Below the pieces are notes generated by a model that did not search any database, was not told where the DNA came from, and saw only the letters and a list, made by a program, of their open reading frames with translations. Shown piece by piece: positions 1 through 9,689 of a DNA stretch of 64,000 bases. Within the stretch, counting starts at the first letter, position 1; each line of letters opens with the position of its first letter. Source of the stretch: Cydia pomonella. Taxonomy: Eukaryota > Arthropoda > Insecta > Lepidoptera > Tortricidae. The stretch spans positions 22,114,357 through 22,178,356 of the forward strand of contig NC_084710.1 of the NCBI RefSeq assembly GCF_033807575.1, given 5' to 3'. The position numbers and the translations under genes were made by a program.

Positions 1-113
1 GCATAAGTAAATAAGGATTACATTTTATTCTTCGTTATCAGATTCTAAAAATTCATTCATTGTATAAAAACATTTTTCTTTTAACCATGAAAATAGATGC
101 CGCCTAAGCTGGG
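1..113 (-). pseudogene. C-terminal stub of a CR1/Zenon-like LINE reverse transcriptase
   Basis: Read on the minus strand, about the last 27 residues up to the stop codon at 25-27 give a tail with the pattern RRHLFSWLKEKCFYT..EFL. This is the usual C-terminus of CR1/Zenon-type non-LTR reverse transcriptases, and a related tail occurs at 5129-5377 and at 10268-10892 in this window. The rest of the protein is absent: upstream sequence (114-247) is unrelated and repetitive. It is a dead 5'-truncated copy. The family name is from memory of the C-terminal motif, so the clade is less certain than the LINE identity. Confidence 0.5.
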
Positions 114-344
114 TTCCCATCCATCCTGGGGTATTCCCATCCGTGTCCGCCAAACGTGACCACCGCCATACAAGAGGCGGGTGCGGGCGGGGACATTTGT
201 ATGTACAGCCTATTCCCATCTGTGCCCGGTGGGAACAGATGGGAATACATCAATGAATTAGGTATGTAAATACACTTTTCGAACGTTGGCTTGTAAAGAT
301 GTTTGTCAACTTCACTGTTAGTACAGAGATTAAAATCTTCGTAT
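114..344. repeat. short hairpin repeat
   Basis: A perfect 13-bp stem (TATTCCCATCTGT at 211-223, inverse at 235-247) encloses an 11-nt loop. A related motif (GTATTCCCATCCGTG) lies upstream near 131. It looks like a small foldback repeat next to the LINE stub. No coding potential is seen here. Confidence 0.4.
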
Positions 345-420
345 ACAGTAGGACCTTTTTACCAGACCCCCTATAATCTGGATGGACCCCTATAATAAGA
401 CCCCCTATAATGTTTTATAA
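345..420. repeat. pogo/Tigger-like terminal fragment
   Basis: Starts with ACAGTAGGACC and carries three spaced copies of a (G)ACCCC(C)TATAAT motif at about 364, 383 and 399. A start in CAGT followed by repeated CCCTATAAT is reminiscent of pogo/Tigger element ends. No transposase is nearby, so at most this is a solo end. The family is an inference. Confidence 0.3.
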
Positions 421-464
421 GTTGTTAAGCTAAATAAATGTTAATTAATTAAATTTATTAAATA

Positions 465-740
465 TCAAAAATACCGTATACCTTAATTTTTGACATTTAG
501 ATTTTATTCTAGAAAGTTTCTAGACTAGTATTTTTATACAATTTTGGTGTTTGACGATCCTTTTGTGAAATTCTTATTATTAAGTTTACCATATCTATAA
601 TAATTCTATGTTTTTTTTAGAACAATAATAACTGCATCAATAAATTGCTCTGATATTTAGATTAAGACGATATTTGTAAAATTTGACGATTTAAAAGTGC
701 TTGTTGCTAGACCTATTTGAATAATGAATATATTGACTTT
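465..740 (+). mobile_element. LINE 3' UTR fragment (copy 1)
   Basis: This 270-bp stretch recurs inverted at 4745-5025 and in diverged form at 26463-26757. Shared landmarks are the TTCTAGAAAGTTTCTAGACTAG segment, 'aataaattgctctgat' and 'agtgcttgttgctaggcctatttgaataa', followed by a short simple tail. No coding frame. The tail form suggests the 3' end of a non-LTR retrotransposon. Confidence 0.55.
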
Positions 741-821
741 GAAAAGTGGCGCCATCTTACCGGGCATCGGCTAAATGTTGTATATCTTTGGCCTTGAATC
801 TATTAGATGGCGCTACTTTTT
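737..821. repeat. small foldback element
   Basis: Arms AAAAGTGGCGCCATCT (about 737-752) and AGATGGCGCTACTTTT (805-820) are inverted copies with one mismatch around a loop of about 50 nt. Probably a short non-autonomous DNA element inserted next to the LINE tail. Confidence 0.45.
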
Positions 822-859
822 GATATTTAACAAATTTAACGTAATCAAAGTCAAACGGC

Positions 860-1440
860 GTTCTAAAAGTTCATCATGTGTCGAAAGATGGCAGTAAATT
901 TACTGTGACTACAAAGTTTTGTTTGACAATTCATCTCTATTTAAAATTCTCTTTGGTAGTAGGTATCAATGTGTGGTGACCGTAAGTAAGGACTCAAACT
1001 GCTAGCAGTTCAAGTAATTTGTGAGTCGTAGACACAAGTCCTAAGTTAGGACTTCCTAACACACGTAATATACGATAGGCCAGATCGAATGGACAGGATA
1101 ATCGAGGAGCCATAAAAACGTGTTACTTCATCGGTTGCATCTGATCTGAGATCTGACCCACTCCTGCGTTGCGTCAGCGAGCTGTTGGCCATCGTACAAG
1201 GACTTCGAAAAACGACGGCATCTTTATCATTAAAATTCCGAAGTCTACTTCACACGGTGGTAGAACAGGAAGCATGAACAGTCATACATATTTTATAGCA
1301 TGCTTATGAGGGAAGTACCTATACCACATGATCGTGCGTAAAAAAGAGAAAACGTTTTTCCACTTCTAAATATTTTGAATTATCCATGATTTTTAATATG
1401 TTAATGACACAATGAAAAACTAGGTTTATAGATTATCCTT
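860..1440. other. no gene seen
   Basis: AT-rich sequence without a usable reading frame, splice-site pair or repeat that I recognise. Upstream exons of the ACE-like gene would be expected on this strand, but none of their conserved blocks is visible here. Confidence 0.4.
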
Positions 1441-1442
1441 TT

Positions 1443-1665
1443 TTTTTCAAAACTTGCAAAACGAAAAAAAAAAACATTTTTTTTTATATTTTTTTTTTCT
1501 AAAAAGTTAAACGTAATCCTAGAATATATTATGCTGAAGCGATCGATATCAAAATCAACGTGATTTTATTAGATTTAGTTAGTCGAAAACGTTTTCTCCC
1601 GAAATGGAATTTCATAGAAAAATTAACGTTATTTCGTTAGATTCAAAAAGCTAATATTCTTCCCT
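1443..1665 (+). repeat. dispersed repeat shared with 54165-54350 (inverted)
   Basis: The run 'cctagaatatattatgctgaagcgatcgatatcaaaatca', the 'ttttctccc...aatttcatagaaaaatta' block and the 'aacgttatttcgttag' block all recur in reverse complement at 54185-54345, where they adjoin a tRNA-like head. It is probably the body of a SINE that lacks its head here. Confidence 0.5.
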
Positions 1666-1865
1666 CTTAACTTGTTCGTGTCTTTTCGGTAGACATCGCA
1701 AAGTTAAGGTAATCTAAAGCCAACTTTTCTAAGCAGTTTTTCAGTACTTGAGGCTTGAATAAGAAATACATGTATGTACATGTACCAGAGTGAGCGCGAG
1801 ATGCGGGCCAATCGCCAAACCGATTGTCAAGGTCATATTAAGACCAGTTCAAATAAATAATTAGT

Positions 1866-2117
1866 TAAATAAATAAATATTGTAGGGACGTTCTTACACA
1901 AATTGACTAAGTCCCACGGTAAGCCAAGAAGGTTTGTGTTGTGGGTACTCAGACAACAATATATATAATATACAAATACTTTAGTACATAGAAAACATCC
2001 ATGACTCCCGAACAAATATCTGTGCTCATCACAAAAATAAATGCCCTTACCGGGATTCGAACCCAGGACCATCGGCTTCATAGGCAGGGTCACTACCCAC
2101 TAGGCCAGACCGGTCAT
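1866..2117 (-). mobile_element. tRNA-headed SINE, family A, copy 1
   Basis: Full-length minus-strand copy. The tRNA-like head at about 2040-2117 has box A (TGGCCTAGTGGG, inverse at 2096-2107) and box B (GGGTTCGAATCCC, inverse near 2052). The body contains 'gggcatttat..gtgatgagcac' and 'cttactgtgggacttagtcaatttgtgt', and the tail is TAAATAAATAAATATT-like. Eight further copies lie in the window. It arises by pol III transcription and LINE-assisted retrotransposition, and has no protein. Confidence 0.8.
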
Positions 2118-2588
2118 CAAAACCGTAAATCAAGCTCCTGTTTTACCTGCTTTTAGCTGTTCTAGCTCCTTTTTAATTATCCTTACTAAACGGTTTTTAT
2201 TTGTATGTATCTGCTCCGTTTCGTATTTGAGCCATTCATCTAACAATTTTCCAATTTCCATCAATCTCTTCGGCGATCACTTCGTATGTAAGCAACGCAA
2301 CATGCCTTATTTATTCCTCTCGATGCCCTAATATGTACCCAATTGCCACGCAACAACTCATTGAGGCACGGGATTTCCTTACTGAATGAAATCTGTGAGT
2401 CTAAATGCGATCTAGATAGAATCTGCTTATGGAGACTGGCGCAATGGTAAAGTTGACCTATAAAAGTTTGTATGTATGTATGTATGTATATACTTTATTG
2501 TACAATAGAAATAAAAACACGAAAAACACAGGTTGTTTACCTATAAACATAATGTTTGTCACGCAGATCTACAATGTAACATTATGAC
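2118..2588. other. no gene seen
   Basis: Spacer between two head-to-head family A SINEs. It includes a short (GTAT)n run at about 2470-2488. No coding signal. Confidence 0.4.
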
Positions 2589-2845
2589 GACCGGTCTGGC
2601 CTAGTGGGTAGTGACCCTGCATACGAAGCAGATGGTTCCGGGTTCAAATACTGGTAAGGGCATTTATTCGTGTGATGAGCATGGATATTTTGTTCCTGAG
2701 TCATGGGTGTTTTCTATGTATTTAAGTATTTATAAATATTGATATATTATATATATCGTTGTCTAAGTACCCTCAACACAAGTCTTATTGAGCTTACTGT
2801 GGGACTTGGTCAATTTGTGTAATAATGAATGAATGAATGAATATT
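2589..2845 (+). mobile_element. tRNA-headed SINE, family A, copy 2
   Basis: Plus-strand copy beginning GACCGGTCTGGCCTAG with intact box A. Box B is diverged (GGGTTCAAATACTGG). The body ends in 'cttactgtgggacttggtcaatttgtgtaataatg', followed by a (AATG)n run. It lies head-to-head with copy 1. Confidence 0.8.
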
Positions 2846-2903
2846 TTTATTACATGTAACACATGGACACATATTTTCATTAGTAGAACTTACAAACTAA
2901 GGG

Positions 2904-3330
2904 GTAATGTCCTATAATATTTATTTATTTATTATTCAGAGTTTCGTCTATATTCTGTCTCTTGACCGTAGAAATGTTATCTTATGTTATGTATTTCGGG
3001 GGTCCTTGCGGATACACTTCGACCCATCCCATAGGGATCTTTTGTGCAATTGACCCCTTAGGAAAAATCCGTCAATTACTCAAGAGCTTTTTCGACCACC
3101 TCCATGTGCCGGACGATGGAGCTCATGGGTAGCATTTTAAATTCCGTTGATTCCAGATCCTACTCCAAAGCCCTTCATTGTCTGGCCAGGGCATGACATT
3201 GTTACATATATTACATGTGAATGAATAACCAAGACAAAAAAACTACATAAACTTTACCTTAGACCTGACACAATGATAACATACCGCGGGAAAAACCCAA
3301 TTCCACAAAATGATAAACGAAAAAGATTAT
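2904..3330 (-). repeat. inverted repeat R, left copy (partner 7672-8088)
   Basis: About 400 bp that recur in reverse complement at 7672-8088. Shared blocks include 'tttcgggggtccttgcggatacacttcgacccatcccatagggatc', 'gaccacctccatgtgccgg' and 'aacccaattcca'. In both copies it abuts the same tail-like string, 'aatgtcctataatatttatttattt', which is also the 3' tail of the family A SINE. No long frame. Probably an unrecognised retroposon. Confidence 0.6.
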
Positions 3331-3335
3331 ATTTA

Positions 3336-3462
3336 TAAATATTGATATATTATATATATCGTTGTCTAAGTACCCTCAACGCAAGCCTTATTGAGCTTAC
3401 TGTGGGACTTAGGCAATTTATGTAATAATGTCCTATAATTTTTATTTATTTATTTACTAGTC
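3336..3462 (+). mobile_element. SINE family A, 5'-truncated copy 3
   Basis: Holds only the 3' half of the SINE, from 'tatttataaatattgatatatta' through 'cttactgtgggacttaggcaattt' to the 'taatgtcctata..tttatttattt' tail. The tRNA-like head is missing. Confidence 0.75.
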
Positions 3463-3547
3463 CAATATGAAAATGGCAATGCTGTCAAATGTCATTGAAA
3501 GAATTGAATTCAGAAATAACATGATTACGTGAATTATTTACTTTTAT

Positions 3548-3704
3548 AACAATACTAGCAATCCGTCCGGTTTTGCACGGGTAGAACCTTAACAAACAAT
3601 ACACCTAAACTTTCCCCAAAAATCACTATTGATAGGTGAAAACCGCATGAACATCTGTTTAGTAGTTTTTGAGTCCGTCGTGAACATACAGACAGATAGA
3701 CGCG

Positions 3705-3747
<43 letters not shown>

Positions 3748-3755
3748 TTTAATTG
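3548..3755 (-). repeat. degenerate interspersed repeat with (TA)n and poly-T
   Basis: A stretch with 'gttttgcacgggtagaacc' and 'agtagtttttgagtccgtcgtgaacatacagacagatag' resembles a very common lepidopteran interspersed repeat. It runs into a (TA) array at about 3707-3739 and a T run. No coding value. Confidence 0.45.
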
Positions 3756-3759
3756 TTCA

Positions 3760-4738
3760 TTGTGAATAAACGATTTCATTTCATTTCATTTCAAGATATA
3801 ATCACCCACTGTATCTCCTGAATACAGCTTTTAGTATTTTCCAATCCGCTAACGTTTTGTTATATTAAAGCGGCCGCAATGAAGCTCAAAAATGGCCACC
3901 GTTTTTCATTTATACTCTGCCTCTTTCGCACTCATGAAATATTCATTAAATACCTGATAGTTTTTTGCACACTTTAACCCTTTTCCAGGCATAGTACGAT
4001 TTATCGACCACATACGCGCCATTCGAATTTCAACTTTAGCATTCCGATTTAAGGTTCAAATTAGATTACACTTTCAGGAAATGTTACTTGTCTTCAAATG
4101 TATCATCAAAGCTGGATTAATTGGAATATATTTGGCTTTTTTGGGAAAACCTTGTAGATTGGTGGGGCCTGGAAAATGTAAGCGTAGTACGGTCACGTCT
4201 GAAAATATTGATATGGACAAAGTGTAAAAACATGTATACACTAACTTAATAAGTATATAGGAAATAATTTAGTGTACTTATACTTAATTTTGGCACTTTT
4301 TTCGTACTGATTTTTCAGACGGGACTGTACTATCTTATAGAAGCATCAAATATTTATATGTATCTATACTTACCACTAAGTGCCGAGGTGATTACAACCA
4401 TGTTACCTTGCAGTTGTCAAATACAGGATAAGTTATACATAGTGTCGTACCGACACTAGCGAACAGCGAATCCGGCATAACCGCATAATGCGCGTCGTAG
4501 TACCCGTCACTATAAATCAGAGCCGCGTGAGATCGCAACGCGTTTAGCCTGCGGGTGGGTGCCCTCTTATAGCGGTGCACTGGCTACAAATTATTTAAAA
4601 GTTCTTATCCAAATAACCCGTTGGGTTTAGCATAGAATTCATAGAGAGAAGGATAAGTCATATTTTATCCCTTGGAGTGGTAGGCCGTCGACTCCCGACC
4701 GATTACGTCATTTTAATTTGAAATTTGATTAATTGGAA
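3760..4738. other. no gene seen
   Basis: Nearly 1 kb of unique-looking, AT-rich sequence starting with a (CATTT)-like run (3775-3795). I see no convincing exon or repeat family. Confidence 0.4.
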
Positions 4739-4739
4739 T

Positions 4740-5050
4740 AAAATCAAAGTCAAAGTCAAAATCAATTTATTCTTTATTCAAATAGGCCTAGCAACAAGCA
4801 CTTTTAAATCGTCAAATTTTACAAGTATCATCTTAATCTAAATATCAGAGCAATTTATTGATGCAGTTATTATTGTTCTAAAAAAAACATTGAATTATTA
4901 TAGATACTTATGGTAAACTTAATAATAAGAATTTCACAAAAGGATCGTCAAACACCAAAATTGTATAAAAATACTAGTCTAGAAACTTTCTAGAATAAAA
5001 TCTAAATGTCAAAAAATACGGTATATATATACATTGAATTATCAATTTCA
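4740..5050 (-). mobile_element. LINE 3' UTR fragment (copy 2, inverted relative to 465-740)
   Basis: Begins with an (AAAGTC)n-type tail (4740-4765). It then carries the complement of the 465-740 repeat, including 'aataggcctagcaacaagca' and 'actagtctagaaactttctag'. Inverted orientation relative to copy 1. Confidence 0.55.
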
Positions 5051-5124
5051 TCATTATTAACATAACAATAAATAATTCATTATTTACAATCACACTTAAT
5101 CCCACGGTGTTTCATCATTCATGT

Positions 5125-5590
5125 AGTCTTGTGTGCTATAATAGGCTTTAGAGAATCAAAATCAAAATTCCAACAACTAAAAATTTTGTATGTACCTAAA
5201 GCTCGCTTGAAACAAACGACACATGGTCCATATGTTATATGTGTAAAAATATATAATAAGATTCCAAAAAATATAAAAAATCAATGCCTTAATCAGTTTA
5301 AAACAAATTTGTACGCCTGGTTATCTGACCTAAATGTTTATACTATAGAAGATTTTTTTAATGTTAAATGTACATAGTAATATTATGCATGTTGTTTGAT
5401 AAAACTTGTTAATAGGCTAAGTCTCTGTATTTTGTTGGATCATTAACAATCCATCAAAAATACAGATAATTTTTTGCATGCTTGTTTAAGTAGAATATGG
5501 AGAACTTGTACATACTATATTTTTTAACAACCCTATGTAACCCGTATTCCGTAAATAAAATTCATTCTTTCATTCATTCAATGTACACAC
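5125..5590 (+). pseudogene. C-terminal fragment of a CR1/Zenon-like LINE with 3' UTR and tail
   Basis: A frame at 5129-5377 (82 residues) matches the C-terminus of CR1/Zenon-like reverse transcriptases. It has a Lys-rich 'HGPYVICVKIYNKIPK' block, then 'FKTNLYAWL' and a terminal 'YTIEDFF' block before the stop. The 3' UTR runs to an AATAAA-like signal at about 5553 and a (TTCA)n tail at 5560-5582. The fingers, palm and endonuclease are missing, so it is a 5'-truncated dead copy. The first Met is incidental. Confidence 0.65.
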
Positions 5591-5674
5591 TTTTTTCAAA
5601 GAATATGTACAGTACACTTTCTTTACGGGTCAGATAACTTAGATTAAAAGTGTGTGAGTCTAGAAAAAATATTT

Positions 5675-5766
5675 CTAAACCATTTCGTACCTTGTCAGGG
5701 TGATAATCGATATAAAAGCTAAGGATCTCATATTAATGTCACTGTGACAAGGTGTGAAATGGTTCA
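5675..5766. repeat. 92-bp foldback
   Basis: CTAAACCATTTCGTACCTTG at 5675-5694 is repeated inverted at 5747-5766 with few mismatches. The loop is about 50 nt. A non-autonomous hairpin element, too short to code. Confidence 0.5.
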
Positions 5767-6207
5767 GAAGTTGCTTGGCCATACATTCCCGCTGACACTG
5801 GCCCCCCACCCGCCCTATTACACACCGTTACCAAATAACTTACGATATAAAATAATTCACCGAACGGTATGAGGTAATTTTATTCATGAATGACTGATTG
5901 ATGATCGTGTTGTATGAATTGATTGAATGATTACACAGTGCTTATTGAGCGAGCATTAGACGAAATAAGCGAAAATACATCGAAGAGGGGTAACGGTGAT
6001 GTATCGTAAATAGCTTTGAGTATTTATTTTGTTAAAAATATATCTATAAAAAAACGATATAAAAGGAGACATTACGATTTTATTGTAAGGGCCTGTTTTA
6101 CAATGTCCAAGTATTGGATAGAAAATTAACAAATCAATTAACAGCCAGATAAAACTACCTTTAGTTGTAAAAAAAATATAAAATATTATTATATTATAAA
6201 ATATAGT
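5767..6207. other. no gene seen
   Basis: AT-rich intronic or intergenic sequence upstream of the ACE-like exon; no exon of that gene was recognised here. Confidence 0.4.
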
Positions 6208-6361
6208 TAGAGTCAGACCAAGATAAGTTGGCAGCGATTTTGATAGCCCAGCCTGTGCAAGTGTTAAGTAAACATCATAATTTCATAGAAGTTTGACGTT
6301 TAAAATAACATTTGCACTGTCTGGGCAGCCAAAATCTGTGCCAACTTATCTTGGTCTGAAT
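6208..6361. mobile_element. MITE family 1, copy 1
   Basis: About 150 bp with inverted ends: GAGTCAGACCAAGATAAGTT at the left and AACTTATCTTGGTCTGA at the right. The interior is 'tgtgcaagtgttaagtaaa..catcataatttcatagaagtttgacgtttaaaataaca'. A second copy is at 61875-62033, where TA flanks both ends, suggesting a Tc1/mariner-like origin. No transposase. Confidence 0.7.
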
Positions 6362-6449
6362 ATACCTCACTTATACATTATACTCGTGCATTAATTCGTA
6401 AATTTAATTCTAATTACCATAACTAACCAGGTTCTCTCATTGTCCACAG

Positions 6450-6590
6450 ATACTTCGTCAGCACAGTGCTTCAGTTCCAGATCCACCGAGCATTATGCGA
6501 AAGAACAGGCCAGTTCATTCCTGGAGACGAGACCAGGCCACTCCACAAGTGTGACATCTACAGGAACCCTGAGGCTGGAAGAATACTAAC
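6450..6590 (+). CDS. Internal exon of an angiotensin-converting-enzyme-like (peptidase M2) gene
   Basis: Acceptor TTGTCCACAG ends at 6449 and donor AC|GTAAGT starts at 6591. The exon is 141 bp, entering with one base that completes a codon and leaving at phase 2. Residues read YFVSTVLQFQIHRALC, then a 9-residue insert, then PLHKCDIYRNPEAGRIL. This matches the M2-family block around human testis ACE Arg522-Tyr523 (chloride and substrate contacts) and its following Cys pair. The gene product would be a secreted or membrane-tethered zinc dipeptidyl carboxypeptidase. The HExxH zinc site lies upstream of the window, so activity cannot be judged. It splices directly to 31771. Confidence 0.88.
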
Positions 6591-6603
6591 GTAAGTCTTT
6601 AGT

Positions 6604-7130
6604 TTATGATCAGATCGACCGAGCTTTATGCAAAAAAACAGGCTAGTTCATACCACCTGGAGATGAGACCAGGCATCTTCACAAGCGTGACATTTACAGG
6701 AACCGTGAGGCTGAAAGTATTCTTACGTAAGTTTTTAGTTTATGATCAGATCCACCGAACATTATGTGGAAGAACAGGCCAAAACATTCCTGCAGACGAG
6801 ACCAGGTCTCTCTACAAGTGTGACATTTACACGATCCCTGACGCTGGAAGGGTTTTTACGCAAGCCTTTAGTTTATGATCAGATCCACCAAACATTATGT
6901 GGGAGAACAGGCCAGTTCATTCCTGGAGACGAGACCAGGCCTCTTCACAAATGTCACATTTATAAGAACCTGGAAGGATTCTGACGTAAGTCTCTTTACA
7001 CAGTTTAAGATCAGATCTACAAAACGTGTAGTGTTCTGATACGGGACCGCTCTAAAAGAGTAACCTAGGATCCTTGGCTAAGGATTATGACGTAGGTCTT
7101 TACAGAAATTATGGTCAAATCACCCAGGGA
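6604..7130 (+). repeat. Tandem array of decayed partial copies of the ACE exon
   Basis: The exon segment starting ATCCACCGAGC (6481) recurs at 6614, 6750, 6883 and 7014, with a trace at 7119; spacings are 133, 136, 133, 131 and 105 bp. Each unit runs from about 20 bp upstream (TTTAGTTTATGATCAG) through the exon end and donor. Copy 2 has an in-frame TAG and Cys to Arg. Copy 3 is open for the whole segment but its donor reads GC. Copy 4 has a small deletion and a stop just before GTAAGT. Copy 5 is barely recognisable. The YFVSTVLQF half of the exon is absent from every copy, and the splice phases would not match. Probably a non-functional tandem duplication. Confidence 0.85.
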
Positions 7131-7165
7131 ATGTAACTATTAACCAGTCTAACCACAATATAGTT

Positions 7166-7270
7166 CTTGTCATCCACGATGACGCACAAATTTGTCAAAT
7201 CTAACCTTTAATCACATGATGTTACGAGTTAAGGCACGCGTCTTCGTTAATGACACGATCTATATAAGAC
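7166..7270 (+). repeat. Dispersed repeat G, copy 1
   Basis: Contains 'gtcatccacgatgacgc', 'aatctaacctttaatcacatga' and 'cgcgtcttcgttaatgacacgatctat'. Further copies at 32844-32940 and 44334-44424. Non-coding, about 100 bp. It lies 47 bp after the last trace of the exon array. Confidence 0.6.
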
Positions 7271-7671
7271 AAGAGAGGTAAAATTTTGTCAGTTATACTC
7301 GGCGTTCGCCAGCGAATGCGCAACAATTTAAGCGTTACTAAAATATAAACTAAACTTTCTCGCTCATTGAATACCAATTTTCAGTAATCTCAAATCTGTA
7401 CTTGTACGAGATATATTTACAGTTTCAAAACATTTCATTTTTTCCGTGTCATTTGTGGTAAATTAACCTGTAATCATCTTAACACCTTGAAACCGGAAAT
7501 CGGTAATGCTGTCCTAAAGCACAATTCAATTTGCGATAAATCGATCACGAACACTATTGCATTATGGTTCCTACAGATCTAATCTTTAATGACTATTGTT
7601 TGCTCCAAGGCCAATACTACTGCTCTATATTGTTAATTGTATCTTTTGGAATTTTTATTGTTCTTTTTCAT
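7271..7671. other. no gene seen
   Basis: Intronic sequence without recognisable exon or repeat. Confidence 0.4.
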
Positions 7672-8088
7672 TAACATTTTATGGAATTGGGTTTTTCCCG
7701 CGGTATGTTTTCATTGTGTCAGGTCTAAGGTAAAGTTTATCTAGTTTTTTTTCTCTTGGTTATTCATTCACATGTAATATATGTAACAATGTCATGCCCT
7801 GGCCAGACAATGAAGGGCTTTGGAGCAGGATCTGGAATCAACGGAATTTAAAATGCTACCCATGAGCTCCATCATCCGGCACATGGAGGTGGTCGAAAAA
7901 GCTCTTGAATAATTGACGGATCTTTCCTAAGAGTAATTGCACAAAAGATCCCTATGGGATGGGTCGAAGTGTATCCGCAAGGACCCCCGAAATTCATAAG
8001 ATAACATTTCTACGGTCAAGAGACAGAATATAGAAGAAACTCTGAATAATAAATAAATAAATATTATAGGACATTATGCACAACATAT
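7672..8088 (+). repeat. inverted repeat R, right copy (partner 2904-3330)
   Basis: Reverse complement of the 2904-3330 segment, ending in 'aataataaataaataaatattataggacatta', the inverse of the family A SINE tail. The two arms are about 4.3 kb apart and would be able to pair in a long transcript. Confidence 0.6.
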
Positions 8089-8102
8089 TTTTGCACAACA
8101 TT

Positions 8103-8582
8103 CTACACTTGCAGTCTATGGAGAAGGTACACCTTGAGATCGTATAGGGCCCTACAAGTACAATATAATAACGCGTTCAGGGCACTGATGGGGCTGCCGC
8201 GATACTGCAGCGCATCAGGGATGTTTGCGGAGGCGCAGGTGGCGTGTTTTAAAGCTACCATGCGCTTGCGAGCCGCATCTCTGGTGCGACGCGTGCGCGC
8301 CAGCTCCAACAGCGTCCTGGCAATGATTGCGGACAAGTTTTGCCCGTACATGACATTTTGCTGTGGGCTCCATGCGCCCAGCAGCGCTGTGGTTAACACA
8401 TTGAGATAGGTGATAACTGTCAATGTGTTAACAAAATTTTAATTTTCTATGTATAATTTTATTGTAGGTATTAATGCATGTGTACTCGTATTTGTAGTAT
8501 AGTGTTTAAGTCTAGTGTTCCAAATTAATATGTATGAGTCATTATGTTACTCGAAATAAACGAATTTTAATTTTTAATTTAA
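8103..8582 (+). pseudogene. C-terminal remnant of a non-LTR retrotransposon, type 2, copy 1
   Basis: The frame at 8134-8409 encodes LQVQYNNAFRALMGLPRYC followed by SASGMFAEAQV, RAASLVRRVRASSNSVL and an interrupted end. The same block appears on the minus strand at 49019-49321. It is the recognisable C-terminal region of an abundant lepidopteran LINE lineage. The 3' UTR (8410-8582) ends in 'ctcgaaataaacgaattttaatttttaattt', a typical LINE tail. 5'-truncated; the clade is not assigned. Confidence 0.65.
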
Positions 8583-8822
8583 TTATTACACAAATTGACT
8601 AAGTCCCACAGTAAGCTCAATAAGGCTTGTGTTGAGGGTACTTAGACAACGATATATATAATATATAAATATTTATAAATACTTAAATACATAGAAAACA
8701 CCCATGACTCAGGAACAAATATCCATGCTCATCACACGAATAAATGCCCTTACCAGGATTTGAATCCGGGACCATCAGCTTCGTAGACAGGGTCACTACC
8801 CACTAGGCCAAACCGGTCGTCA
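8583..8822 (-). mobile_element. SINE family A, copy 4
   Basis: Near full-length minus-strand copy. The head is at 8750-8822, with box B diverged (inverse of GGATTCAAATCCTGG) and box A TTGGCCTAGTGGG. The body is the same as copy 1. Confidence 0.8.
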
Positions 8823-9417
8823 AAACTGAATACATCTTCGACTTCGAAAACGGCCATATGACTGACACTAATCTGACAAATATCACTAGAACTTATCCTT
8901 TCTCCATAAATACACCCCACCTGCAGCTTTGAATATAACCAAAGTTAATTTGAAATAGAGGTGGATTGTCAAAGAAAACTTTGTAACGCCTAAGTAAAGT
9001 CTTGAATAAGCTGCTTGCGACTTATCTGACAAATCAAGTCGTCGTTGGCGTTTTACTTCAAATAAGCCTAACTGGTAGATAAAGTGTTAAGTTTTGCAGG
9101 AAGTTTTATCTGGCAGTTAAGTTATTATCCAATACTTTACTTGGACATTGTGATACGGGCCGTTACTTAACTATCATCCAAAGCATGACAAGATTATGCA
9201 TAAATAATGTTTCCTTAAATGCTTTCTCGAAGTGAATGACTCTTTCCAACCTTGTTCAGCCAAGGTGATACAGTTTAAGGAGAAACAAAGAAAAAAACTG
9301 ATAAGGTCTGCATTCACGTCATAGTCTGCTTATGGTAATAAGGAACCACTTTTGTGCTTTCAAATACCTCTAAATAATGTTACCGTAGAAACATATTTGG
9401 TATTATTTGACAAGTTT
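8823..9417. other. no gene seen
   Basis: Intronic sequence. No exon and no clear repeat boundary found. Confidence 0.4.
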
Positions 9418-9686
9418 GACGACAGGTTTGGCCTAGTGGGTAGTGACCCTGCTTACGAAGCTGATGGTCCCGGGTTGAAATCCTGGTAAGGGCATTTATT
9501 CGTGTGATGAGCATGGATATTTGTTCCTGAGTCATGGGTGTTTTCTATGTATTTAAGTATTTATAAATATTTTTATATTATATATATCGTTGTCTAAGTA
9601 CCCTCAACGCAAGCTTTATTGTACTTACTGTGGGACTTAGTCAATTTGTGTAATAATGTCCTATAATATTTATTTATTTATTATAT
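9418..9686 (+). mobile_element. SINE family A, copy 5
   Basis: Full-length plus-strand copy, from GACGACAGGTTTGGCCTAGTG to the 'gtaataatgtcctataatatttatttattta' tail. Box B is GGGTTGAAATCC. Confidence 0.8.
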
Positions 9687-9689
9687 TTT

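Noticed and set aside
1866..2117. tRNA gene suggested by box A/box B sequences
   Set aside because: The tRNA-like head is fused to a repeated body and tail found nine times in the window; it is a SINE. The same holds for 54070-54165 and 16500-16550.
3707..3755. CRISPR-like or structured repeat
   Set aside because: It is a plain (TA)n plus T run in a eukaryotic repeat; no spacers or direct repeats of CRISPR type occur anywhere in the window.
860..6445. Upstream exons of the ACE-like gene with the HExxH zinc site
   Set aside because: I looked for the HEMGH, GANPGFHE and related blocks on the plus strand and saw none; they must lie before the window.
6606..6984. Two overlapping plus-strand frames (80-90 codons) as genes
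   Set aside because: They are out-of-phase or mixed readings of the duplicated ACE exon segments, with splice donors inside.
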